8,930 bases of DNA from Candidatus Giovannonibacteria bacterium RIFCSPHIGHO2_02_43_16 (GCA_001778545.1 MFHJ01000016.1:1-8930); one strand, 5' to 3'. Positions 1 through 4,748 are shown, counted from the first letter of the stretch. The notes: a model not told the origin generated them from the letters alone. Made by a program: numbers and translations.

Positions 1-805
1 TAAGCCAGTTCTCGATATACGGGCGATTTGTAAAAAGCGGCGCGAGGTCCTGTTTTAAGTTTTCGTCATTTACTTTATTCATCTGGAGCGTCAGCTTATC
101 AAACAGAGCCCGGGGATTTTTGATATCAATACCTTTAGCTACGAGGTAATCAAAATCCGGTACCACTTTTTTATTCATGTACCAAAGCAAGTCGTAAATA
201 TCCCGCCCTTTTTCTTCGTAGAGAGCTTCACCAACCCCACGAGTTCCACGCAAAAAGATTGCGGCAATCTTGCTCGCCATAAGAGCGGACATGTTATAGG
301 TCACAATCACAAAGGAAAGCTGATCCTGATTTATCGGCCTTCGCTCATGCACCGTCTTTGTGGCGACAAAATGATTCAAATCAATTTTAATATGAACCTG
401 TTTTGATGGGTGACCGAAGCTCAATTCTTCGCCCACATGGAATTTCAGAAGCAATCCTCTTCCGGTGGTGATTTTGATTGTCAAGAAATCTTCTCCAACA
501 CCGTATGTATTTTTGAAGTGCTCTTCAATTTCATTCTTGAGCTCCTCTAAAAATTTCTCGGTGATCGCGTGGGAAACTTCAAAATCCAAGTCAACCGACA
601 TGCGATCAAGTCCATGAATGATGCGAAGGGCAGAACCGCCATACATAATCCATTTGCTATATTCCGGGTGATGATAGATAAAATTGAGTGCATAAAACTG
701 CAATTCTTCTTTAAGGGCGTTGCGTCGTGTTTCGACATCGAGCTCGCCGTAGGCGGCAAGATCGTCAAGCTTTCTTTTTAATGTTGTAAGAATCTGCTCA
801 CTCAT
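1..805 (-). CDS. abiEii: AbiEii-type nucleotidyltransferase toxin, C-terminus cut by window edge
   Basis: The minus strand is open from an ATG at 805 to the window edge (268 codons, no stop), so the 3' end lies outside. The N-terminal half has the DNA polymerase beta-like nucleotidyltransferase signature of the AbiEii/AbiGii family: MYGGSALRIIHGLDR around residues 54-68, then the metal-binding pair in SVDLDF (D72, D74), and a third acidic residue in HIKIDL (D142). Downstream come MASKIAA (K179) and the family's RDIYDLLWYM block (201-210). Family knowledge: AbiEii toxins transfer nucleotides, reported for relatives onto tRNA or with GTP preference, and stop growth to block phage spread. The start is chosen because ATGAGTGA overlaps the AbiEi stop by 8 bp, which implies translational coupling; no Shine-Dalgarno is seen. 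All catalytic motifs inside the window look intact, so it is probably active, but the missing C-terminus prevents certainty. Confidence 0.9.
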   Translation of the reverse strand, partial: MSEQILTTLKRKLDDLAAYGELDVETRRNALKEELQFYALNFIYHHPEYSKWIMYGGSALRIIHGLDRMSVDLDFEVSHAITEKFLEELKNEIEEHFKNTYGVGEDFLTIKITTGRGLLLKFHVGEELSFGHPSKQVHIKIDLNHFVATKTVHERRPINQDQLSFVIVTYNMSALMASKIAAIFLRGTRGVGEALYEEKGRDIYDLLWYMNKKVVPDFDYLVAKGIDIKNPRALFDKLTLQMNKVNDENLKQDLAPLFTNRPYIENWL

Positions 806-1418
806 GGCTCAGGTATTTTTTAATCATTTCATAAAATTTATCCTGCTCACCTTTGTCCATTTCATCAATATCTATTCGCAACTCCTCAATCAGCGGTTTG
901 ATGTCCTCCGGTTTAATGCCGCGAAACTGACGAGTTTTGAAATAGAGCAAATCGAACAACGCTTTAGCCGGGGAAGCAATAAAAAAATTAAATTTTCCTT
1001 CAACCGAAGAAAAATCCGTAAACAATTCTTTCTGAATTGACCGATAGGAAAAACTGCCTATTTTTGTATCGTAAGTTCTGGTCGGTTTCTGGGTTATTGA
1101 GGTAACGCCATGTATTGATTCGGTGGTGAGATTGTAATACTGCAAAGCGGTCCACGAGCTTACATATGCAGGCTTGCGGATGATATTTGCCAGATAAAGC
1201 GAGTAAGATGTGTCGGCCTTATTTTTGTTATAAAAATCCGCGGATATATACAATTCTCTCCTTAGCTTAAAAATTTCCTTGTACTTCAAGAAGCGGCTGA
1301 TGTAGGTATCAATCGTAGTTTTCTTAAGCCCCAACTGGCCACCGAGCTGGTGAACCGTGTCCTTGCTGAAATAGGGCAGGTTTTTAAGCTGTTCTAAAAG
1401 GTTATTTTTGCTTTTCAT
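798..1418 (-). CDS. abiEi: AbiEi-type antitoxin (type IV toxin-antitoxin)
   Basis: This 206-residue protein is the expected partner of the AbiEii toxin directly downstream. The N-terminus (about residues 5-60) reads as a winged helix-turn-helix (FSKDTVHQLGGQLGLKKTTI, then RRELYISADFY), fitting a DNA-binding antitoxin. The C-terminal part contains AYVSSWTALQYYNLT (78-92), a GVTSITQKPTR strand, and ASPAKALFDLLYF (149-161), all typical of the AbiEi C-terminal domain. Family knowledge: AbiEi represses its own operon and neutralises the toxin without stable complex formation (type IV). Length is normal for the family. It ends in TGA within an 8-bp overlap with the toxin start. A strong promoter lies immediately upstream, leaving a leader of only about 6 nt with no Shine-Dalgarno. 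Identification is by motif and gene order; the subfamily is not determined. Confidence 0.87.
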   Translation of the reverse strand: MKSKNNLLEQLKNLPYFSKDTVHQLGGQLGLKKTTIDTYISRFLKYKEIFKLRRELYISADFYNKNKADTSYSLYLANIIRKPAYVSSWTALQYYNLTTESIHGVTSITQKPTRTYDTKIGSFSYRSIQKELFTDFSSVEGKFNFFIASPAKALFDLLYFKTRQFRGIKPEDIKPLIEELRIDIDEMDKGEQDKFYEMIKKYLSHE

Positions 1419-1430
1419 ATCTATGACATA

Positions 1431-1459
1431 AGTGTATCAGATGTGAAACGAGAAGTCAA
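1431..1459 (-). promoter_or_regulatory. Promoter of the abiEi-abiEii operon
   Basis: Read on the minus strand: TTGACT (1454-1459), a 17-bp spacer, then TACACT (1431-1436). The predicted transcription start is near 1424, only about 6 nt before the AbiEi ATG, so the mRNA would be nearly leaderless. The -10 box lies in one arm of a possible inverted repeat (see the operator entry). Confidence 0.7.
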
Positions 1460-1489
1460 CGCCAGTAGAAATTACTATATCAATACACT
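1431..1489. promoter_or_regulatory. Possible AbiEi operator half-sites flanking the promoter
   Basis: AGTGTAT at 1431-1437 and its exact reverse complement ATACACT at 1483-1489 flank the abiE promoter. The first overlaps the -10 box, and the two are 52 bp apart start to start, close to five helical turns. AbiEi antitoxins in well-studied systems bind inverted repeats in their own promoter. Seven matching bases could be chance, so this is a weak call. Confidence 0.3.
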
Positions 1490-1555
1490 GATTACGATTT
1501 CTGCTATTTCGACTATAGCGAATTGTATCCAGAAGTAGCCGAAAGATGGGAATAA
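1469..1555 (+). pseudogene. Possible 3' remnant of a lost gene
   Basis: A 28-codon plus-strand frame between stops at 1466 and 1553 encodes a peptide ending in FDYSELYPEVAERWE. It has no start codon and no room for a normal gene. The composition looks protein-like, and the ending loosely resembles the 'P-E-L-A-x-E-W' segment of treble-clef zinc-ribbon repeats. I infer it may be the tail of a gene truncated when the AbiE operon arrived. A chance open frame is the main alternative, and no function can be stated. Confidence 0.2.
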
Positions 1556-1590
1556 AAATTTAGACGGGGCGATTTTTTAAAATCAGCCCA
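1550..1590 (-). terminator. Probable terminator after tRNA-Asn
   Basis: Just 3' of the tRNA, the minus strand can fold GGGC-GATTTT against AAAATC-GCCC (about 1567-1590, one bulged T, small loop). A run of five T follows about six bases further on (1552-1560). The gap between stem and T-run makes it less than textbook. Confidence 0.4.
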
Positions 1591-1593
1591 ATG

Positions 1594-1665
1594 CTCCGGC
1601 GGCAGGACTCGAACCTGCAACCCGCTCCTTAACAGGGAGACGCTCTACCTTTGAGCTACGCCGGA
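1594..1665 (-). tRNA. tRNA-Asn, anticodon GTT
   Basis: The 72-nt gene folds as a complete cloverleaf. The acceptor pairs TCCGGCG with CGCCGGA and the discriminator is G73. The D arm is GCTC/GAGC with GG in a 7-nt loop. The anticodon loop is CTGTTAA, giving GTT for Asn. The variable region is GGGTT, and the T arm is GCAGG-TTCGAGT-CCTGC. Pair 27-43 of the anticodon stem is a T/C mismatch; the other four pairs are good. CCA is not encoded (CAT follows G73), so the CCA-adding enzyme must complete it. The 5' start TCC and G73 match usual bacterial tRNA-Asn. Flanking bases extend the acceptor inverted repeat by four more base pairs on the DNA. Confidence 0.95.
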
Positions 1666-1688
1666 GCATTATTCTGATTATTTATGTA

Positions 1689-1716
1689 ATATTATACTTT
1701 CTTTATTTTTTTTCAA
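1689..1716 (-). promoter_or_regulatory. Putative promoter of tRNA-Asn
   Basis: On the minus strand TTGAAA (1711-1716) is followed after 14 bp by a perfect TATAAT (1691-1696), or after 16 bp by TAATAT (1689-1694). The -10 match is excellent but the spacing to the -35 is short. It lies about 25 bp upstream of the tRNA 5' end. Confidence 0.45.
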
Positions 1717-1718
1717 CC

Positions 1719-1737
1719 GCCTGCTGGCAAGGCAGGC
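1719..1737. repeat. Short GC-rich hairpin, probable dispersed repeat
   Basis: GCCTGC (1719-1724) and GCAGGC (1732-1737) form a 6-bp stem with a 7-nt loop, in an otherwise AT-rich gap between the tRNA and MBL-hydrolase promoters. GC-rich CCTGCC/GGCAGG palindromes of this kind are, to my knowledge, repeated many times in Patescibacteria genomes. It has no T-run, so it is not an intrinsic terminator. Only one copy is in the window. Confidence 0.4.
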
Positions 1738-1740
1738 TTG

Positions 1741-1749
1741 TGTTAGAAT
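1741..1749 (+). promoter_or_regulatory. Extended -10 promoter of the MBL hydrolase, leaderless
   Basis: TGT-TAGAAT is an extended -10 (TGn plus hexamer at 1744-1749). The expected transcription start is at 1756, exactly the A of the MBL start codon. No clear -35 is present, as extended -10 promoters allow, and no Shine-Dalgarno precedes the ATG. Confidence 0.5.
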
Positions 1750-1755
1750 ATTTTT

Positions 1756-2412
1756 ATGGTAACAATACATCCAATTTCCCACGCGACAGCGATACTCAAA
1801 TGGGGCGGGGAAATTATCTATACTGATCCCGTCGGCGGAGCGAGCGCCTTTGAAGGACAACGGAAGCCGACCTTGATTTTAATCACCGACATCCATTGGG
1901 ACCATCTCAGCGCCGAAACTCTCGCGGCAATACTTCCGAAAGACGCGTCGCTGATCGCTCCAAAAGCAGTCGTTGATATTCTGCCTGAAGCGTTGGCGGC
2001 GCGTGCGAAAATTATGGTGAACGGAGAAAAAATTGAACAGAACGGTTTTAATATTGAGGCGATACCAATGTATAATATTCCGGAGAAAGTTGACTCGTTT
2101 CATACGAAAGGACGCGGGAATGGATATGTCGTCGAACGAGACGGCTTTCGCGTATATATCGCCGGGGATACTTCGGATATTCCCGAAATGCGCGCGCTAA
2201 AAGATATTGATATCGCCCTTATCCCAATGAATCTCCCATATACTATGGACGTCGAAGAAGCTTCCCGCGCCGTTCTCGCATTCGCTCCGAAACAAGTCTA
2301 TCCGTATCACTATCGAGGACCCGACGGATTAAGCGATATTCAAAAATTTAAAGAGCTCGTGGAATCCGGAAATCCAAATATTGAAGTGATTTTGCTTAAT
2401 TGGTATCCTTAA
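1756..2412 (+). CDS. MBL-fold metallo-hydrolase, UlaG/YtkL-like
   Basis: A 218-residue cytosolic protein with the compact metallo-beta-lactamase fold of the UlaG/YtkL group, which hydrolyse or bind small metabolites or nucleotides with a two-metal site. The metal motif is TDIHWDH (44-50): H47, D49 and H50 fit HxHxDH, but the first His is Asp (D45). Further ligands are in AGDT (D138) and YPYHY (H185); H116 in FHTKG is another candidate. Hydrophobic strands YIAGDTSD and ALIPMNLPY are typical. Length is normal for stand-alone family members. The start at 1756 is supported by the beta-strand beginning MVTIHPISHATAIL, where H9 corresponds to the family's early 'H..f.i' element, and by a -10 box placing transcription at the ATG. 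The next gene begins 12 bp downstream with its own promoter inside this gene's end. Substrate unknown. Confidence 0.85.
   Translation: MVTIHPISHATAILKWGGEIIYTDPVGGASAFEGQRKPTLILITDIHWDHLSAETLAAILPKDASLIAPKAVVDILPEALAARAKIMVNGEKIEQNGFNIEAIPMYNIPEKVDSFHTKGRGNGYVVERDGFRVYIAGDTSDIPEMRALKDIDIALIPMNLPYTMDVEEASRAVLAFAPKQVYPYHYRGPDGLSDIQKFKELVESGNPNIEVILLNWYP
2381..2409 (+). promoter_or_regulatory. Promoter inside the MBL gene end, driving the membrane pair
   Basis: TTGAAG (2381-2386), a 17-bp spacer ending in TGG, and TATCCT (2404-2409) form a -35 plus extended -10. The predicted start is near 2416, about 9 nt before the next ATG. The same -10 hexamer is used by the PurM-like gene. It overlaps coding sequence, so base choice is constrained by the protein and the match could be partly chance. 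Confidence 0.45.
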
Positions 2413-2424
2413 ATATAGACTCCT

Positions 2425-2901
2425 ATGGATATAATCGCCATTCTGCAAAGCAAACCTGTTCTTATAGGTCTACATCTTGGGTTCGCTATTTTAGGCATAG
2501 ATGCGTTCCTGTGGCTCTTGGGCGAAGTCGTTTCTGACGCCGCGTCCGTCAAGCGCCGTGTTTTTGCGGCTTTCGTCGGGCTTATCGGTTTTGTCGTCAC
2601 ATGGATTATCGGCGGATATTACTACGTTAAATTTTACGGCCCGCTTGTAAAACCAATAATAAAAGCTGGTAGCACTCCGTGGGCGCACGCAATTGCCATG
2701 GAAGTAAAGGAGCATGTTTTTCTTTTTACGATTCCGCTTTCCATTACTATATATTTCTTAGCGCGGCTTGATGCAAATGAATTGCGGTCGCTCGGACTCC
2801 GCAAGGGGCTTATTGTTCTGACAGTTATAGTCGCGGGACTTGGTCTGAGCCTCGGCCTTATGGGTTTTATTATTTCCGCCGCCGCGAGATGGGGCGCATA
2901 A
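2425..2901 (+). CDS. Four-helix membrane protein of unknown function
   Basis: I do not recognise the family. The 158-residue protein has four clear hydrophobic segments (about 12-33, 46-68, 97-115 and 128-151) and no cleavable signal. Polar residues sit in or next to the membrane: H17 and D26 in GLHLGFAILGIDAF, and a striking H88-x4-E93-x2-E96-H97 cluster in WAHAIAMEVKEHVF just before helix 3. Paired His at opposite ends of helices can bind haem b or a metal, but that is inference. The positive loop KRR (43-45) between helices 1 and 2 predicts that loop to be cytoplasmic. It starts 12 bp after the MBL gene and is followed after 4 bp by another small membrane protein, so the two are probably co-translated and may form one complex. 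No Shine-Dalgarno is seen. Confidence 0.75.
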   Translation: MDIIAILQSKPVLIGLHLGFAILGIDAFLWLLGEVVSDAASVKRRVFAAFVGLIGFVVTWIIGGYYYVKFYGPLVKPIIKAGSTPWAHAIAMEVKEHVFLFTIPLSITIYFLARLDANELRSLGLRKGLIVLTVIVAGLGLSLGLMGFIISAAARWGA

Positions 2902-2905
2902 ATAT

Positions 2906-3223
2906 ATGGATAAATTAAAATCAATATACGCATCCGCCTGCTCCGCCATCGCAACTATCATCGCGGTTGTCGCAATGACCATTGGGGCGGAACTCTCCCC
3001 CGAGTTCAAAAATACTTTGGCAGGTTTTACTGGCCATCACTGGGTGACTAAAAGCTGGGTAACGATTATTTTATTTGTCTTGCTGTTTTATGTTTTTCGG
3101 TTAATAGGGAAATCCGCCAGCGACTCGCAAACAAAGAAAGCGCTTTTTGCTCTTGGGGTAATTGCCATTCTCGGCTTTCTCGCCATTCTCGGATTTTACA
3201 CATACGAATTTGTTGCGCGTTAG
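2906..3223 (+). CDS. Three-helix membrane protein with GHHW motif
   Basis: A 105-residue membrane protein of unknown function with three hydrophobic segments (about 11-28, 51-68 and 81-101). The loop between helices 1 and 2 carries FTGHHWVTKSW (41-51), with adjacent H44, H45 and W46 followed by K49. This is the most motif-like part of the protein and a candidate ligand or interaction site. It begins 4 nt after the stop of the four-helix protein and has no Shine-Dalgarno of its own, which points to translational coupling and a shared job. Together the two would give seven helices with several His residues near the membrane surface. I cannot assign a named family; a role in haem, quinone or metal handling is only a guess. 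Confidence 0.72.
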   Translation: MDKLKSIYASACSAIATIIAVVAMTIGAELSPEFKNTLAGFTGHHWVTKSWVTIILFVLLFYVFRLIGKSASDSQTKKALFALGVIAILGFLAILGFYTYEFVAR

Positions 3224-3226
3224 AGA

Positions 3227-3238
3227 TATTGATCAATA
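3227..3238. repeat. 12-bp perfect palindrome
   Basis: TATTGATCAATA begins three bases after the stop of the GHHW membrane gene. It is a perfect 12-bp palindrome with no spacer, so it is more like a protein-binding site than an RNA hairpin. There is no T-run, so it is not a terminator. Confidence 0.35.
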
Positions 3239-3276
3239 AGGTTTTATGTGCTATCTTGGGTTAACAAAGAGCAATG

Positions 3277-3293
3277 ATTCGAAATAGTCGAAT
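3277..3293. promoter_or_regulatory. Inverted repeat upstream of the cold-shock promoter
   Basis: ATTCGA-AATAG-TCGAAT is a perfect 6-bp inverted repeat with a 5-bp spacer, ending 9 bp before the -35 of the cold-shock gene. Position and symmetry fit an operator for a dimeric regulator. No regulator gene for it is evident in the window. Confidence 0.35.
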
Positions 3294-3302
3294 TTCTAGA
3301 TT

Positions 3303-3331
3303 TTGCTTGATGTATATTTAGCCACTAATTT
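3303..3331 (+). promoter_or_regulatory. Promoter of the cold-shock gene
   Basis: TTGCTT (3303-3308), 17-bp spacer, TAATTT (3326-3331). The predicted start near 3338 leaves a 3-nt leader. A second possible -10 (TATATT, 3313-3318) would give a 16-nt leader. Neither leader has a Shine-Dalgarno or the long structured 5' UTR of E. coli cspA. Confidence 0.5.
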
Positions 3332-3340
3332 GTAAACGAA

Positions 3341-3538
3341 ATGAAAGGTGTAATCAAAAAGATCACTGATAAGGGTTTCGGTTTCATCACCGCGGAGGGC
3401 CTCGCGAAAGACTTGTTTTTCCACGGGAACTCTCTTGTGGACGTGCAATTGAGCGAGCTCCATGAGGGCGATGCCGTTACCTTTGAAACAGAGGATACTC
3501 CGAAAGGACCAAGCGCGAAAAACGTAAAACGCGCGTAG
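3341..3538 (+). CDS. Cold-shock-domain protein (CspA family)
   Basis: A 65-residue single-domain OB-fold protein, the usual bacterial Csp length. RNP1 is KGFGFI (11-16) and RNP2 is LFFH (25-28); the start MKGVIKKI corresponds to the family's MxGxVKWF, with the aromatic Trp replaced by Lys. The C-terminal strand GDAVTFETEDTPKGPSAKNV matches the family's G..V.F....grGp.A..V ending. Csp proteins bind single-stranded RNA and DNA in the cytoplasm and melt secondary structure, helping translation and transcription. It is a single-gene unit with its own promoter, two candidate operator palindromes upstream, and a strong terminator just after the stop. The weakened aromatic surface (no KWF) might lower nucleic-acid affinity. 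Confidence 0.95.
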   Translation: MKGVIKKITDKGFGFITAEGLAKDLFFHGNSLVDVQLSELHEGDAVTFETEDTPKGPSAKNVKRA

Positions 3539-3546
3539 TCTTATCC

Positions 3547-3584
3547 AAAAAACACCCCCGACCTTGCGTCGGGAGTGTTTTTAA
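3547..3584. terminator. Two-way intrinsic terminator
   Basis: Arms at 3552-3562 and 3568-3578 form an 11-bp stem with one mismatch and a CTTGC loop. It is flanked by A5-6 on the left and T5 on the right, so it can end both the cold-shock gene (+) and the kinase gene (-), which converge here. Its core is almost the same as the terminator at 5003-5036. Confidence 0.88.
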
Positions 3585-4139
3585 TTACAAAAATTTTTCG
3601 CAAAATTTTTGGACCTCTTTTTTATAATCCTCGAGTGATCCTTCGTTAACAATTTTGAAATCCGCGCGCGAACCTATACCCGATATAAATTCTTCTGTTT
3701 TAGCCCCCTCCTCTTCTAGAAATTTCTCAAACGTGGTTTTATCCTCGCCGACTTTCTCTCCAGCCGTAAGCCCGCGTAGCCAGCGCGTCTTGGCGCCAGC
3801 AGTTACATACACAATTAAATTTTTCTCAAAACTACGGATGAGCTTTTCATCCGTAGGCCAGCGGACCCCGTCAAAGATAACAATGTCCGAGTTATCTTTT
3901 GCTATTCTCTGCCTAACAGCCTCTGTAAGAGTTCCCTTTCCATACGCGCCGTCCATCGCGACAGCCAATTTAATTAAATTCATCCGGGTCGCGTCTATTC
4001 CCCAAATTTTGAGGGTTTCATATAGAACATCAACCGATCGAACGCGCCCCATGCTTTTTGGCTTGACGCGTTGCATAAGAAAATTTACGAATGTCCCTTT
4101 CCCGGATCTCTTTTCTCCTAGAAGTCCTACCAAGAGCAT
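3585..4139 (-). CDS. P-loop nucleotide kinase-like protein
   Basis: A 184-residue P-loop protein resembling the small-molecule kinase group (dephospho-CoA kinase, dNMP kinase, phosphomevalonate kinase). Walker A is GEKRSGKGT (8-16). A Walker B-like strand runs into a substrate motif, IVIFDGVRWPTDE (86-98), with D90. The Arg/Lys-rich lid is around 120-140 (KTRWLRGLTAGEKVGEDKTT). The C-terminal DFKIVNEGSLEDYKKEV (161-177) is the closing strand and helix common in this fold. It phosphorylates an unidentified small molecule; the motifs do not separate nucleotides from other substrates. The start at 4139 begins directly with the first beta-strand MLLVGLLG. A weak AAGG lies 5 nt upstream. It is 22 bp downstream of the lysozyme-like gene and probably shares its transcript, although no functional link is obvious. 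Confidence 0.75.
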   Translation of the reverse strand: MLLVGLLGEKRSGKGTFVNFLMQRVKPKSMGRVRSVDVLYETLKIWGIDATRMNLIKLAVAMDGAYGKGTLTEAVRQRIAKDNSDIVIFDGVRWPTDEKLIRSFEKNLIVYVTAGAKTRWLRGLTAGEKVGEDKTTFEKFLEEEGAKTEEFISGIGSRADFKIVNEGSLEDYKKEVQKFCEKFL

Positions 4140-4161
4140 AGGACCTTATTTTATCAGCAAA

Positions 4162-4575
4162 TTAGAGTCGAGACCAGCACCAACGGCTCCTTGACCATGG
4201 TTCTGTTCCATACTTTCCATACAGATACATGGCAAAAGCCTCATTACCATCCTCCGAATAGAGATCGTAGCCAAGTTTTTTCGCTTTATCTTCCCAATAG
4301 CGCAAGTTGATCTGATATCGCCCGATATCATGAATATCGTATTTGCCAATCACAACTTTCCCGCCTTCGTCAAAATGGCGGTCATTAGATTCGCATGCCG
4401 CGATCTTTCGCATAATCCCAGGAACCTCCAAGCCGGCGCTTGGGGCAAGCGCGTTCGCGGAAATTGTCGCGTTTCTCTCCAAATAAACATCTGGAACGTA
4501 AGCAGGGCCCGCCTCATAACCGACTTCCGGGAAAGAGAGCGCCAAGCTCATTAGAATAAAGTAAATTATAAGCAT
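4162..4575 (-). CDS. Secreted lysozyme-like transglycosylase (SLT fold)
   Basis: A 137-residue exported protein that probably cleaves peptidoglycan glycan strands. The N-terminus MLIIYFILMSLALSF is a signal peptide or membrane anchor without a positive n-region, and a linker follows to about residue 50. The catalytic domain starts at IMRKIAACESNDRHF, where E62 in CES is the expected catalytic acid. It continues with DIGRYQINLRYW (83-94), the family's DxGxxQIN block, then LGYDLYSEDGNEAFAMYLY (101-119) and the ending GTEPWSRSRWCW. C61 and C133 could form a disulfide outside the membrane. Proteins of this compact design are, as far as I know, common in Patescibacteria, where they may remodel the cell's own wall or act on host cells. 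Its promoter is strong and its 5' leader is nearly all one hairpin. No Shine-Dalgarno is visible. Confidence 0.85.
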   Translation of the reverse strand: MLIIYFILMSLALSFPEVGYEAGPAYVPDVYLERNATISANALAPSAGLEVPGIMRKIAACESNDRHFDEGGKVVIGKYDIHDIGRYQINLRYWEDKAKKLGYDLYSEDGNEAFAMYLYGKYGTEPWSRSRWCWSRL

Positions 4576-4582
4576 GTGTGTA

Positions 4583-4615
4583 ATATAAAATCCCGCATAT
4601 TGCGGGAATTTATAT
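4583..4615. promoter_or_regulatory. 33-bp palindrome forming the 5' leader of the lysozyme gene
   Basis: Two 7-bp arms per side pair around a TAT loop: TCCCGCA with TGCGGGA (4591-4597, 4601-4607) and ATATAAA with TTTATAT (4583-4589, 4609-4615), with one A/A mismatch between them. The predicted transcription start is about 4616, so the RNA would begin with this hairpin and reach the ATG seven bases after it. It could be an operator, a stability hairpin or a translation switch. It lies between divergent genes, where a normal terminator has no job. Confidence 0.6.
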
Positions 4616-4622
4616 CGTTTCT

Positions 4623-4651
4623 ATGATAGCAGATCTATATAAAAAAGTCAA
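4623..4651 (-). promoter_or_regulatory. Promoter of the lysozyme-kinase unit
   Basis: Minus strand: TTGACT (4646-4651), 17-bp spacer ending in TGC, TATCAT (4623-4628). Both the -35 and an extended -10 are present. The same -35 hexamer and spacing occur at the abiE promoter. The predicted start near 4616 leaves a 41-nt leader holding the palindrome. Confidence 0.65.
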
Positions 4652-4676
4652 TACTTCGACAAGCTCAGTACAAGTA
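4652..4676. repeat. Dispersed repeat of the TTCGACAAGCTCAGTAC type
   Basis: The stretch begins TACTT, contains CGACAAGCTCAG, and ends AAGTA, so its ends are inverted repeats (TACTT/AAGTA). I recognise the core as a short repeat found in many copies in numerous environmental bacterial genomes, including Patescibacteria; this is from memory and unverified. It abuts the -35 box of the lysozyme promoter. One copy only in the window. Confidence 0.55.
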
Positions 4677-4748
4677 CCAAAAAACGTTTAAAAATAAGGC
4701 TTTTTTGCATAATTAACAGTTCAATCTTTAATAATTTCGGGCAAGTAT

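Noticed and set aside
547..781. Two overlapping frames of about 70 codons, one on each strand
   Set aside because: Both lie within the AbiEii toxin gene in other frames. The toxin frame has recognisable catalytic motifs; these have none.
798..800. Possible TGA recoding to Gly (code 25)
   Set aside because: Reading through this TGA would run the antitoxin into the toxin gene out of frame. TGA fits as a normal stop in an ATGAGTGA overlap, and no in-frame TGA is seen inside other genes.
3246..3318. Tiny frames of 13-15 codons that might be leader peptides of the cold-shock gene
   Set aside because: No ribosome site, no run of regulatory codons, and both end before the predicted promoter's start point.
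3655..4194. A long plus-strand frame of 179 codons
   Set aside because: It is antisense to the P-loop kinase gene, whose Walker motifs are clear. The plus-strand translation is Ser/Pro/Arg-rich with no domain, as expected for a shadow frame.
4583..4615. Simple two-way terminator
   Set aside because: The genes on both sides point away from it, no transcript needs ending here, and its position at the predicted +1 of the lysozyme promoter fits regulation better. Early termination of that transcript remains possible.
4622..4690. A 22-codon plus-strand frame starting ATGATAGCA
   Set aside because: It runs across the lysozyme promoter and the dispersed repeat, has no Shine-Dalgarno, and the peptide is low in information.
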